Below, piece by piece: positions 1 to 5,264 of a stretch of 12,460 nucleotides of DNA. This DNA is from Candidatus Taylorbacteria bacterium RIFCSPHIGHO2_02_FULL_46_13. Lineage in GTDB: Bacteria; Patescibacteriota; Minisyncoccia; Phycocordibacterales; DSPV01. Location: contig MHRQ01000010.1 in NCBI GenBank assembly GCA_001821015.1, positions 1-12,460 on the forward strand, written 5' to 3'. The position numbers were made by a program, and so were the translations under genes. The first letter of the stretch is position 1. Each line of letters begins with the position of its first letter. The notes under the pieces are model-generated. The model was not told the DNA's origin and did no database searches. It worked only from the letters and a program-made list of their open reading frames with translations.

Positions 1-1
1 C

Positions 2-178
2 CCGCATGAGGGACACGCTCCCCGCGTACTCACCCGCGGCAAGCCGTGGGGTAGTAAACCCTTTGTTGCCATCGCTCGCTCGGGAGAGAAAAAGAAGATA
101 CTTTTTCTCTCCGCTCACTCGCTAGGCAATAAAAACGGTACGCTCCTTGAAGCGATGACGTTTTTCACTACGAGATGA
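2..178 (+). other. Open frame running into priA; possible 3' end of an upstream gene, doubtful
   Basis: One plus-strand frame is open from the window edge for 58 codons and ends in a TGA that overlaps the priA ATG as ATGA, the geometry of translationally coupled genes. No start is visible in the window, so it would be a gene tail. However, the frame runs straight through the palindromic repeat at 57-131, and the product, with segments such as KPWGSKPFVAIARSGEKKK, matches no family I recognise. About sixty stop-free codons in one of six frames is not rare by chance. I think it more likely that this is open repeat sequence than a gene. Confidence 0.2.
57..131. repeat. Hairpin repeat, copy A (upstream of priA)
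   Basis: The core is a perfect 12-bp inverted repeat (83-94 pairing with 101-112) around the 6-nt loop AAGATA. It is flanked by ATCGCTCG-like sequence on the left and CCGCTCACTCGC...GGCAATAA on the right. The same block, diverged by a few bases, recurs at 3649-3705 plus 3813-3825 after fmt. Homology seems to extend left to the AAA..CTTT stretch near 57-65. A second short hairpin (33-40 with 43-50, one G-T pair) lies just upstream. There is no T-tract on either strand, so this is not an ordinary terminator; a dispersed palindromic repeat is the better reading. Confidence 0.65.
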
Positions 179-2061
179 AACTCGTGAGCGTTATCCCGCT
201 TGAGACGAAAGCGTACAGAGAAACACTGACCTACTTTAGTGCGCAGGAGCTTCCGGTAGGAGGCTTAGTCTCGGTACCCTTGCGCAAAAAAATCATTTAT
301 GCCTTGATCAGCGAGGTCCAAGACGTTTCTCAAGGAAAAATCGCGATAAAGAAATCAAAGATAGGATTCAAAAAAGTATTAAAAGTTCTGGACAAAAAAC
401 CCTACTCAACGGCTTTCATTTCCGCTGCGCAGGAAACTGCTAGATTCTACGCGACATCCATTGGCGCCGTATTGTCCGCGGTCACGCCCATAGTGATGTT
501 TAAGCGAATACGAGAGACGGATGAACATACAAAAGTGCCGGACAGAACACACGCTGACACCTACATTCTGCAAACGGACGACGCAGAACGGATGACCCGA
601 TACAAGTCGATCGTGCGCGAATCATTTACGCGCGCTGAATCAGTTGCGTACATCGTACCAACGATTCAAGACGCAGAAAACGCCATCCTACTTTTGTCAA
701 AAGGAATTAGCGAATATGTAATCGTCTTGCACAGCGACAGAACATCCCGCGACATTCAACAATCAATACACAGAATTAAAAGTGCTAAGCATCCGCTCTT
801 GGTGATTACGACCCCTGGTTTCCTAGCACTTGCTCCCCCAAACACAGGAACATTGATTTTAGAACGAGAGAATTCTCATTCGTACAAACAACTCATTAAG
901 CCCTTCATTGATTTCCGCTTTTTCGCAACCACACTAGCTCGAATCGCTCATCTACGCTTGATACTTGGTGACATCTTGCTCTCAAGTGAGAGCGTACACG
1001 AGTACCACGAGGGGCATTACCTGGAACTTGTTGCTCCAAAGTGGCACACGATACGCAACGCAAAGCAGGAGTTAGTGGATATGCGAAATTATAAACCGAA
1101 CCTCCGCGGAGTCACCACCTCAGTCAGTGAGGAGCTTGCGGGTCTCATTACAGAAATGAGGGCTCTGTCAGACCATACCTTTATTTTTGCGGGGCGTACC
1201 GGTCTTGCCCCTACCACCATTTGCGGAGATTGCGGCACTCTGGTCGTCTGCGCCCGATGCCAAACGCCGCTCGTGTTATATAAGACCACAGGGCACAAGC
1301 GAGTGTACCTCTGTCGCCGGTGCGGGGAAAAAAGTGAGCCCACGATACGTTGCAAAAACTGCACCAGTTGGAGGTTGGTAACGCTCGGCATCGGTAGCGA
1401 ACTCATTGAAGAAGAACTCACAAAATTATTTCCCAACCTCTCAATCCTCCGTCTTGATAGAGAAACTGCAAAAAATCGGCGCGAGGCACGCATTATTGCA
1501 AAAAAATTCTATGACACACCGGGGAGCGTTCTGGTGGGAACGGAGCTTGCCCTCCCCCACCTGACAGAAAATTTGGGGGGTGTTGCCGTTGCTTCGGTAG
1601 ACGCTCTTTTTTCAATTCCTGATTTCAGAATCAATGAGCGCGTGATGTACCTGCTTTCAAAACTGGAAAGCCTCGCTGAACGTCGTTTCCTCGTGCAGAC
1701 CCGTTATCCCGAACACTCTGTCATCAACTCTGTACTTGAGGGGAACCTCACTACCTTTTACCAAAGTGAACTTGCCGTGAGAAAATCCCTCTCGTATCCT
1801 CCGTTTTCTATTCCCATAAAAATATCAGTGGCTGTGGATGGACAGACGAACTCAATAAATCTGAAAAAATTATCACAGCAACTGGCTCCCTATACACTTG
1901 ACATATTTCCCGCGCGTATCAAAAAAGGCCATATGAGGGCAGGAACTTCGGGAATAGTAAAAATACCCCGCGACGAGTGGCCTAACGAGAAAACACTTGC
2001 CATCTTGCGCTCCCTGCCCTCCTCATTTGAGATTGTGGTAGACCCAGAGAGTTTTTTATAG
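175..2061 (+). CDS. priA: Primosomal protein N' (PriA), helicase motifs degenerate
   Basis: PriA-family replication restart protein of 628 aa, somewhat shorter than the roughly 730 aa of E. coli PriA. Residues 1-105 match the 3'-DNA-end-binding domain. Eight cysteines in four CxxC pairs (350/353, 359/362, 380/383, 393/396) form the two zinc-binding modules that in PriA contact other primosome proteins. They are followed by a GIGSELIEEEL segment equivalent to the family's GxGTEQxEEEL. The ATPase motifs are eroded. No GxTGSGKT Walker A is present, the DEEHDSSYKQ box reads LERENSHSYKQ (about 229-239), GTQMLAKGHHF reads GTELALPHL, and the GRAGR arginine motif reads SLAERR. DNA and partner binding may persist, but helicase activity should not. 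Actinobacterial PriA proteins also lack helicase motifs. First gene of priA-def-fmt; the start is MKLVSVIPL-like, with no clear ribosome binding site. Confidence 0.93.
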   Translation: MKLVSVIPLETKAYRETLTYFSAQELPVGGLVSVPLRKKIIYALISEVQDVSQGKIAIKKSKIGFKKVLKVLDKKPYSTAFISAAQETARFYATSIGAVLSAVTPIVMFKRIRETDEHTKVPDRTHADTYILQTDDAERMTRYKSIVRESFTRAESVAYIVPTIQDAENAILLLSKGISEYVIVLHSDRTSRDIQQSIHRIKSAKHPLLVITTPGFLALAPPNTGTLILERENSHSYKQLIKPFIDFRFFATTLARIAHLRLILGDILLSSESVHEYHEGHYLELVAPKWHTIRNAKQELVDMRNYKPNLRGVTTSVSEELAGLITEMRALSDHTFIFAGRTGLAPTTICGDCGTLVVCARCQTPLVLYKTTGHKRVYLCRRCGEKSEPTIRCKNCTSWRLVTLGIGSELIEEELTKLFPNLSILRLDRETAKNRREARIIAKKFYDTPGSVLVGTELALPHLTENLGGVAVASVDALFSIPDFRINERVMYLLSKLESLAERRFLVQTRYPEHSVINSVLEGNLTTFYQSELAVRKSLSYPPFSIPIKISVAVDGQTNSINLKKLSQQLAPYTLDIFPARIKKGHMRAGTSGIVKIPRDEWPNEKTLAILRSLPSSFEIVVDPESFL

Positions 2062-2066
2062 ATGTG

Positions 2067-2072
2067 TATAAT
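2067..2072 (+). promoter_or_regulatory. -10 box for def, near-leaderless
   Basis: A perfect TATAAT lies 6 bases after the priA stop and only 6 bases before the def ATG, so a transcript would begin at or within a base or two of the start codon. No convincing -35 is visible. Def has no Shine-Dalgarno, which fits leaderless translation. It may also be co-transcribed with priA. Confidence 0.45.
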
Positions 2073-2078
2073 TGAGTT

Positions 2079-2627
2079 ATGCCCACTATCATCCAAAAAG
2101 ACAACGCGCTCTTGCGGGAAAAGGCAGCAGAAGTCCCTGATGGGCAACTCACTTCTCCCCGCATTGCAAAAATCATTAAAGAATTGAAGGTCGCGCTGTC
2201 ATCACAAGAGGATGGTGTCGCTATTGCGGCGCCACAAATCGGCGAGAGCGTGCGCATTTTTGTTGTGTCCGAAAAAGTTTTTGAACTATCAGATAAGGTG
2301 GAGGACCGACGAAAACAACAAAAAAAGGCTAGCCAGAGGGCTTTCAAATATCTTATTTTTATAAACCCGACCATTACCAAACTTTCAAGGCAAAAAAAAC
2401 TGATGGAGGAAGGGTGTCTGTCCGTCCGTTGGCTGTATGGCAAAGTCAAACGTTCCACCAAAGTTTCTATACGCGCGTATGACGAACAGGGGAAACCCTT
2501 TGAACGAGGAGCCTCCGGCCTCCTCGCGCAAGTATTTCAGCACGAGACAGATCACCTTGATGGCGTGCTTTTTATAGATAAAGCGGTTGATCTCCACGAA
2601 ATGAATCCGCAAGAAATTGACCTATAA
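2079..2627 (+). CDS. def: Peptide deformylase
   Basis: Metalloenzyme that removes the formyl group from the N-terminal methionine of nascent proteins at the ribosome. All three family motifs are present. Motif I is GVAIAAPQ at 46-53 (usual form GxGLAAxQ), motif II is EGCLS at 111-115 with the metal-ligand Cys113, and motif III is QHETDH with ligands His155 and His159 and catalytic Glu156. Length is 182 aa, within the family's range. A lysine/arginine-rich stretch (about 68-86, including EDRRKQQKKASQR) replaces the usual short loop between motifs I and II. The motif I Gly-to-Ala change is mild, so an active enzyme is expected. It sits between priA and fmt as in Bacillus-type clusters, 17 bp after priA. 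Confidence 0.96.
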   Translation: MPTIIQKDNALLREKAAEVPDGQLTSPRIAKIIKELKVALSSQEDGVAIAAPQIGESVRIFVVSEKVFELSDKVEDRRKQQKKASQRAFKYLIFINPTITKLSRQKKLMEEGCLSVRWLYGKVKRSTKVSIRAYDEQGKPFERGASGLLAQVFQHETDHLDGVLFIDKAVDLHEMNPQEIDL

Positions 2628-2749
2628 TCCCGTTAGAGACTGCTTCGCTACGGGAATGCTTGATATAATGATGTCTATGGTATTAAACACTAAGTACGAT
2701 AGGGACACCCCCGCTCATAAAGTGAAGTGTTCCCTGTCTCTAACGGGAT
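2627..2749. repeat. 123-bp inverted-repeat segment filling the def-fmt gap
   Basis: The 14-bp arms are perfect complements: 2627-2640 (ATCCCGTTAGAGAC) and 2736-2749 (GTCTCTAACGGGAT). The left arm starts on the last A of the def stop codon and the right arm ends in the first two bases of the fmt ATG. Inside are a weaker hairpin, CCCGT-T-AG pairing with CTACGGG (2629-2654), and a stem of AGGGACAC (2701-2708) with GTGTTCCCT (2727-2735, one bulge). It could be a small non-autonomous element (MITE-like) or a regulatory RNA fold. No flanking target duplication is recognisable because both ends lie on codons. Confidence 0.7.
2661..2669 (+). promoter_or_regulatory. Extended -10 promoter for fmt
   Basis: TGATATAAT is a full TGn extended -10. 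The position 17 bp upstream (TGCTTC, 2641-2646) is a poor -35, as allowed for extended -10 promoters. Transcription would start near 2676, giving a leader of about 72 nt that contains the 2701-2735 hairpin but not the left arm of the surrounding inverted repeat. Confidence 0.5.
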
Positions 2750-3587
2750 GACCCCACATATTATTTTCTTTGGAAATAGTAAATATTCAGTGATAGACGC
2801 GCAGGCCCTCAAAGAGCACTATGGACTCTCCGCTGTCGTCACTATCCCCGACCGTACCGACTCACATAAAAAACTGGCACCAAGCCCTGTTAAACTATTT
2901 GCCCAAAAGCTCAATATTCCCCTCTTAGAAGCGGACAAACTGACACCTGACATCATAGAACAAATAAAGATATACAAGCCCGATTTTTTAGTGGTAGCGG
3001 ATTATGGACTGATTCTTCCTAAAACACTTCTTTCCGTTCCCATAAAAACAGCATTAAATATTCACCATTCCTTGCTACCAAAGTATCGCGGGCCTGCACC
3101 CGCACCTGCCGCTATTGTAAACGGCGACGAGGTATCAGGAGTAAGTGTAATTATCATGACTGACAAGGTAGATGCGGGAGATATCGTTGCGCAGATTCCT
3201 TATACGCTCACGGATGATGAAACAACCGATTCCCTACTGACAAAGCTCAACACGCTCGGCTCGCATGCAATTATAGAAGTCATTGAACAATACCTTACAG
3301 AAACAATTCACCCAATCAAACAAGACGAGACAAAAGCTACATTTACAAAATATATGACACGACAAGATGGGTTGATTGACCTGTCAGCCGATGCAGTTCT
3401 CAACTGGAGAAAAATACGCGCATACGGCGATTGGCCGGGAACTTATTTCATTGCAACAAGTAAGGGGAAAGAAATTAAGGTGAAAATAAAATCAGCAGAT
3501 TTCAAAAATGGAGTACTGTCCATTTTGAAAGTCACACCCGAAAACAAGCGCGAAATGAGCTACGAAGATTTCTTGCGAGGCCTATAG
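2748..3587 (+). CDS. fmt: Methionyl-tRNA formyltransferase
   Basis: Transfers a formyl group from 10-formyl-tetrahydrofolate to Met-tRNA(fMet) for translation initiation, the partner reaction to def. The N-terminal Rossmann domain begins HIIFFGNSKYSV, and the KKLAPSPVK loop (about 45-53) matches the family's KKLTPSPVK. The catalytic triad is intact: Asn104 and His106 in NIHHSLLPKYRG, and Asp142 in DKVDAGDI. The C-terminal tRNA-binding barrel spans roughly 205-279. At 279 aa it is shorter than E. coli Fmt (315). The frame stays open upstream to a GTG at 2727, but that start would add seven non-conserved residues encoded by the inverted repeat. The ATG at 2748 places the beta strand at the usual distance from the N-terminus, so I prefer it. 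No Shine-Dalgarno is visible and the right inverted-repeat arm covers the start. Confidence 0.95.
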   Translation: MTPHIIFFGNSKYSVIDAQALKEHYGLSAVVTIPDRTDSHKKLAPSPVKLFAQKLNIPLLEADKLTPDIIEQIKIYKPDFLVVADYGLILPKTLLSVPIKTALNIHHSLLPKYRGPAPAPAAIVNGDEVSGVSVIIMTDKVDAGDIVAQIPYTLTDDETTDSLLTKLNTLGSHAIIEVIEQYLTETIHPIKQDETKATFTKYMTRQDGLIDLSADAVLNWRKIRAYGDWPGTYFIATSKGKEIKVKIKSADFKNGVLSILKVTPENKREMSYEDFLRGL

Positions 3588-3599
3588 GCCCGTTGAGTG

Positions 3600-3639
3600 C
3601 ATACACCAATTTTATGCGACCGCATAAAATTGGTGTATG
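3600..3639. repeat. Near-perfect 40-nt palindrome after fmt
   Basis: 3600-3618 pairs base for base with 3621-3639 (19 bp, left arm CATACACCAATTTTATGCG) around a 2-nt centre AC. It begins 13 bp after the fmt stop codon. No T-run follows on the plus strand, so it is not a classical intrinsic terminator, though a 19-bp hairpin could protect the 3' end of the fmt mRNA. The CACCAATTT core recurs in the inverted repeat at 3705-3813. Confidence 0.7.
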
Positions 3640-3648
3640 GTTGACGTG

Positions 3649-3825
3649 AAATGCTTTACAATCGCTCGGGAGAGAAAAAGAAGATACTTCTTTTCTCCGC
3701 TCATTCGCCCTCACACCAATTTCACTGATACCCATGTATCGGTTTATCCGTTCTACGCTACGACTCTTCGCACAATGGTTGTCTGTTATTCGGTAAAATT
3801 GGTGTGAGGGCGAGCTTGGCAATAA
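3649..3825. repeat. Hairpin repeat, copy B, split by an insertion
   Basis: 3649-3705 matches copy A at 57-119: AAAnnCTTT, then ATCGCTCG, GGAGAGAAAAAG, the same loop AAGATA, and CCGCTCATTCG. Homology then stops and resumes at 3813-3825 (AGCTTGGCAATAA versus CTAGGCAATAA in copy A), with 3706-3812 in between. The stem here is imperfect (one G-T pair and one A-C mismatch), whereas copy A is perfect. Confidence 0.55.
3705..3813. mobile_element. MITE-like inverted-repeat insertion inside hairpin copy B
   Basis: 18-bp perfect terminal inverted repeats (3705-3722, reading TCGCCCTCACACCAATTT, and 3796-3813) flank 73 bp of non-coding sequence with small internal stems (GATAC-CCAT-GTATC at 3726-3739, ACAA-TGG-TTGT near 3772-3782). 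It interrupts the hairpin repeat relative to copy A, and a CG dinucleotide at both junctions could be a 2-bp target duplication. It encodes no protein, so movement would need a transposase elsewhere. Classing it as mobile is an inference from the interrupted copy. Confidence 0.45.
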
Positions 3826-3840
3826 GGTTCTTTTACAAAA

Positions 3841-4149
3841 TTGCTTCCAATTGTAAGAACACTGTGCGTCATTCTGTTCCTTATTAGCGCCGTCATCTGG
3901 TTATTCGATTGTATTGTTACTCTATTTTTCAAGATTGCGAACTCGCGAAACACGGCGGCGGGTATTACCACGTTTGTGGGGATCCTTCTTGAATACGCCT
4001 TCTTTCCCACAATGGGAATGTCTTTGGGAGGAATCTTGCGCTTCGCGGCCTTTGCAATCGGCGGCGCAATCATCGGGGTCCTCCTGTATCACTGGAGAAT
4101 GCACCTGCTCATGCGGCAAACCGCTGAAGAACTCGCACTCGCGTCCTAA
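3841..4149 (+). CDS. Small two-to-three-segment membrane protein, unknown function
   Basis: A 102-aa hydrophobic protein that I do not recognise. The predicted membrane segments are about 4-30 (IVRTLCVILFLISAVIWLF and on), 42-60 and 62-85, the last two separated by a short glycine-rich turn (GMSLGGILRF). The tail is charged, ending AEELALAS. No in-frame ATG lies near the front. The only standard initiator is TTG at 3841, and the frame closes upstream at 3823-3825, so the N-terminus is fixed within a few codons if the gene is real. Support comes from a coherent membrane pattern and an intrinsic terminator 16 bp after the stop. It lies directly after the interrupted repeat, whose right end could carry its promoter (TTGGCA at 3815-3820). 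Confidence 0.6.
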   Translation: MLPIVRTLCVILFLISAVIWLFDCIVTLFFKIANSRNTAAGITTFVGILLEYAFFPTMGMSLGGILRFAAFAIGGAIIGVLLYHWRMHLLMRQTAEELALAS

Positions 4150-4165
4150 TCCGACTTACAACAAC

Positions 4166-4197
4166 AAAACCTTCGGCATTTTGCTGAAGGTTTTTTT
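4166..4197 (+). terminator. Intrinsic terminator after the small membrane protein
   Basis: AAAACCTTCGGC (4166-4177) pairs with GCTGAAGGTTTT (4183-4194) with a single G-T pair around a 5-nt loop. The right arm runs directly into seven T residues (4191-4197). This is a textbook Rho-independent terminator for plus-strand transcription from the gene ending at 4149. Confidence 0.85.
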
Positions 4198-4209
4198 ATT
4201 TATAAAAGA

Positions 4210-4253
4210 GTGACATTATATAATAACGCTATAGCGTTATTATATAATGTCAC
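4210..4253. repeat. Perfect 44-bp palindrome between convergent genes
   Basis: Every base from GTGACATTATATAATAACGC onward is matched by its complement through 4253, with no loop beyond the TA-rich centre. It lies after the intrinsic terminator of the plus-strand gene and 29 bp beyond the 3' end of the minus-strand gene at 4283. A minus-strand transcript would meet only a weak T-rich run (TCTTTTAT) after it. It could act as a terminator or mRNA end-protecting hairpin for the minus operon, or be a protein-binding site or insertion scar. A second small hairpin (4257-4263 with 4272-4278) abuts it. Confidence 0.75.
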
Positions 4254-4282
4254 CCACTTTTCCTTTTCATTGGAAAAGAATA

Positions 4283-4507
4283 CTACTGCGCGCGCCCGGA
4301 AGACTCGGAAACATTCGCTTTTGAAGTTGTCGTGTTGGTTCGGAGAGGAATACTGTTTACCTCGCTATCTGCATAGGACGAAATCCAACCTTCGGCTACT
4401 TCATTAACACGCGTTGCAAAACTAAAGAGCCAAGCGGTGCCAATAGACATAATCAACAACATCACTAAAGAAGTAAGCCTTGAAAATCTGTGCGTAAGAT
4501 AATTCAT
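4283..4507 (-). CDS. Small single-span membrane protein, unknown function
   Basis: A 74-aa protein without a family I can name. A short basic N-terminus (MNYLTHRFSRL) precedes one membrane segment at about 12-31 (LTSLVMLLIMSIGTAWLFSF). After it comes a roughly 40-residue serine/threonine/asparagine-rich tail, which the positive-inside rule places outside the membrane. Its ATG overlaps the TGA of the upstream minus-strand gene (ATGA, 4504-4507), so the two are probably translated together and may act as a pair. No signal-peptidase motif is evident after the membrane segment, so it is probably anchored. Confidence 0.65.
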   Translation of the reverse strand: MNYLTHRFSRLTSLVMLLIMSIGTAWLFSFATRVNEVAEGWISSYADSEVNSIPLRTNTTTSKANVSESSGRAQ

Positions 4508-4818
4508 GAGGCAGAAGCTTGGGCTTGGAGCTTTTTCCGACCTTTGATTTTGCCGTAGAACCAGCCAATTAATACTCCTATAAAGAAGAAGAAAACAAAC
4601 GCAATTACATCACCTAAAAGTAAAGCCCCAAAAGAATCGCGGAAACCTACACTTAAGAATCGTATGAAAATAAAAGGATAGCCAATCTCATAGATTACTC
4701 TATTCAATTCTGAACTTATAGGTGCTCCTATATGATTTAGCCAATCTAGAAACAAACTATAAGCAAGAAAAACCGTTGCTAATCCAAAACCCACCCTTAG
4801 CCAATATCTTTTTTTCAT
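4504..4818 (-). CDS. Small three-span membrane protein, unknown function
   Basis: A 104-aa protein with membrane segments near 8-27 (VGFGLATVFLAYSLFLDWL), about 42-58 and 66-90 (LLLGDVIAFVFFFFIGVLIGW). The tail is basic (KIKGRKKLQAQASAS) and likely faces the cytoplasm. I do not recognise the family. The coding sequence is more AT-rich than its neighbours. It lies 40 bp downstream of the HPF gene on the same strand and overlaps the next gene by 4 bp. Co-transcription with HPF is plausible because no clear promoter is seen in the short gap, which is occupied by the heptamer array. Confidence 0.7.
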   Translation of the reverse strand: MKKRYWLRVGFGLATVFLAYSLFLDWLNHIGAPISSELNRVIYEIGYPFIFIRFLSVGFRDSFGALLLGDVIAFVFFFFIGVLIGWFYGKIKGRKKLQAQASAS

Positions 4819-4834
4819 GATGTATTTTGTCTTA

Positions 4835-4862
4835 AAGCTATAAGCCCTAAGCTAAAAGCTAT
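4835..4862. repeat. Four tandem heptamers on the HPF stop codon
   Basis: The plus strand reads AAGCTAT AAGCCCT AAGCTAA AAGCTAT as four consecutive 7-bp units. The last unit includes the HPF stop codon (TAG on the minus strand, 4859-4861). The array fills most of the 40-bp gap to the next minus-strand gene. The period is exact, though unit 2 differs at two bases. Confidence 0.6.
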
Positions 4863-5239
4863 CGCCTTCGGCGCCACCACGGAAATCCTTTTATAATCGC
4901 CTTAACATGTTGACTACCGCGACGCAAGAGGGAGAGCCTGCGATCTTTATCAGAACGTAATTCTTCCATCATCTGGTCCTTCGCCGCGTCAATTGAAGTG
5001 AGCAGGTCGCCAGTTTCTTTGACTGCTCGGAAACTTTTGTGACCGATATGAATGTTAATTTCCGCTCGGTAAATATCACCGGTATGATGATGCGTACTGG
5101 TACGACCGATTTCTACATCCGCAATCGCGACCTCATTGTCGCGAGTGGTAAGTTTTTCAAGCGACTCCAACCGCTTTCCTAGGTAGTCGGAGATCTCCGG
5201 CGTGAGCGTGATATTCGTTGTTTTTATAGTGATACGCAT
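4859..5239 (-). CDS. hpf: Ribosome hibernation-promoting factor, short form (HPF/RaiA)
   Basis: A 126-aa member of the S30AE/RaiA family, which binds the decoding region of the 30S subunit and keeps idle ribosomes inactive during starvation. It opens MRITIKTTNITLTPEISDYL, with the beta-alpha start typical of the family, followed by three strands (VAIADVEIGRT, YRAEINIHIGHKSFRA) and the long second helix SIDAAKDQMMEELRSDKDRR (about 86-105). It lacks the C-terminal dimerisation domain of long HPF, so it would act like short HPF or YfiA. The tail ends in an unusual basic cluster, FPWWRRRR, that could contact rRNA. It follows the DUF167 gene by 25 bp and has its own extended -10. Confidence 0.88.
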   Translation of the reverse strand: MRITIKTTNITLTPEISDYLGKRLESLEKLTTRDNEVAIADVEIGRTSTHHHTGDIYRAEINIHIGHKSFRAVKETGDLLTSIDAAKDQMMEELRSDKDRRLSLLRRGSQHVKAIIKGFPWWRRRR

Positions 5240-5248
5240 AGTATATAA

Positions 5249-5257
5249 AGTATAGCA
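5249..5257 (-). promoter_or_regulatory. Extended -10 promoter for hpf, near-leaderless
   Basis: On the minus strand TGCTATACT (TGn plus TATACT at 5254-5249) lies 9 bp before the HPF ATG, predicting a leader of only a few bases. A second TATACT (5245-5240) abuts the ATG and is too close to act as a -10 for this start. The box sits in the 25-bp gap after the DUF167 gene, so hpf could be made separately from its upstream neighbours. Confidence 0.45.
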
Positions 5258-5264
5258 GATAACC

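Noticed and set aside
1089..1493. A 134-codon minus-strand open frame inside priA
   Set aside because: It is the shadow of the zinc-binding region of priA, whose plus-strand frame has conserved cysteines; the antisense product looks like random sequence.
2627..2749. Integron attC-like recombination site, because of GTTAG...CTAAC arms
   Set aside because: An attC site has RYYYAAC on the left and GTTRRRY on the right; here the order is reversed and the outer bases do not fit. No integrase is present.
3600..3639. Intrinsic terminator for fmt
   Set aside because: The stem is strong but neither strand has a following run of T residues, so I list it as a palindrome rather than a terminator.
3600..3813. 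CRISPR array or attachment-site cluster suggested by repeated palindromes
   Set aside because: The repeats are not evenly spaced, only two copies share a core, the interiors are not spacer-like, and no cas gene or integrase is nearby.
3532..3822. A 96-codon minus-strand open frame covering the fmt end and the repeat region
   Set aside because: It is antisense to the conserved end of fmt and then runs through palindromic repeats; the product has no family likeness and no membrane or domain pattern.
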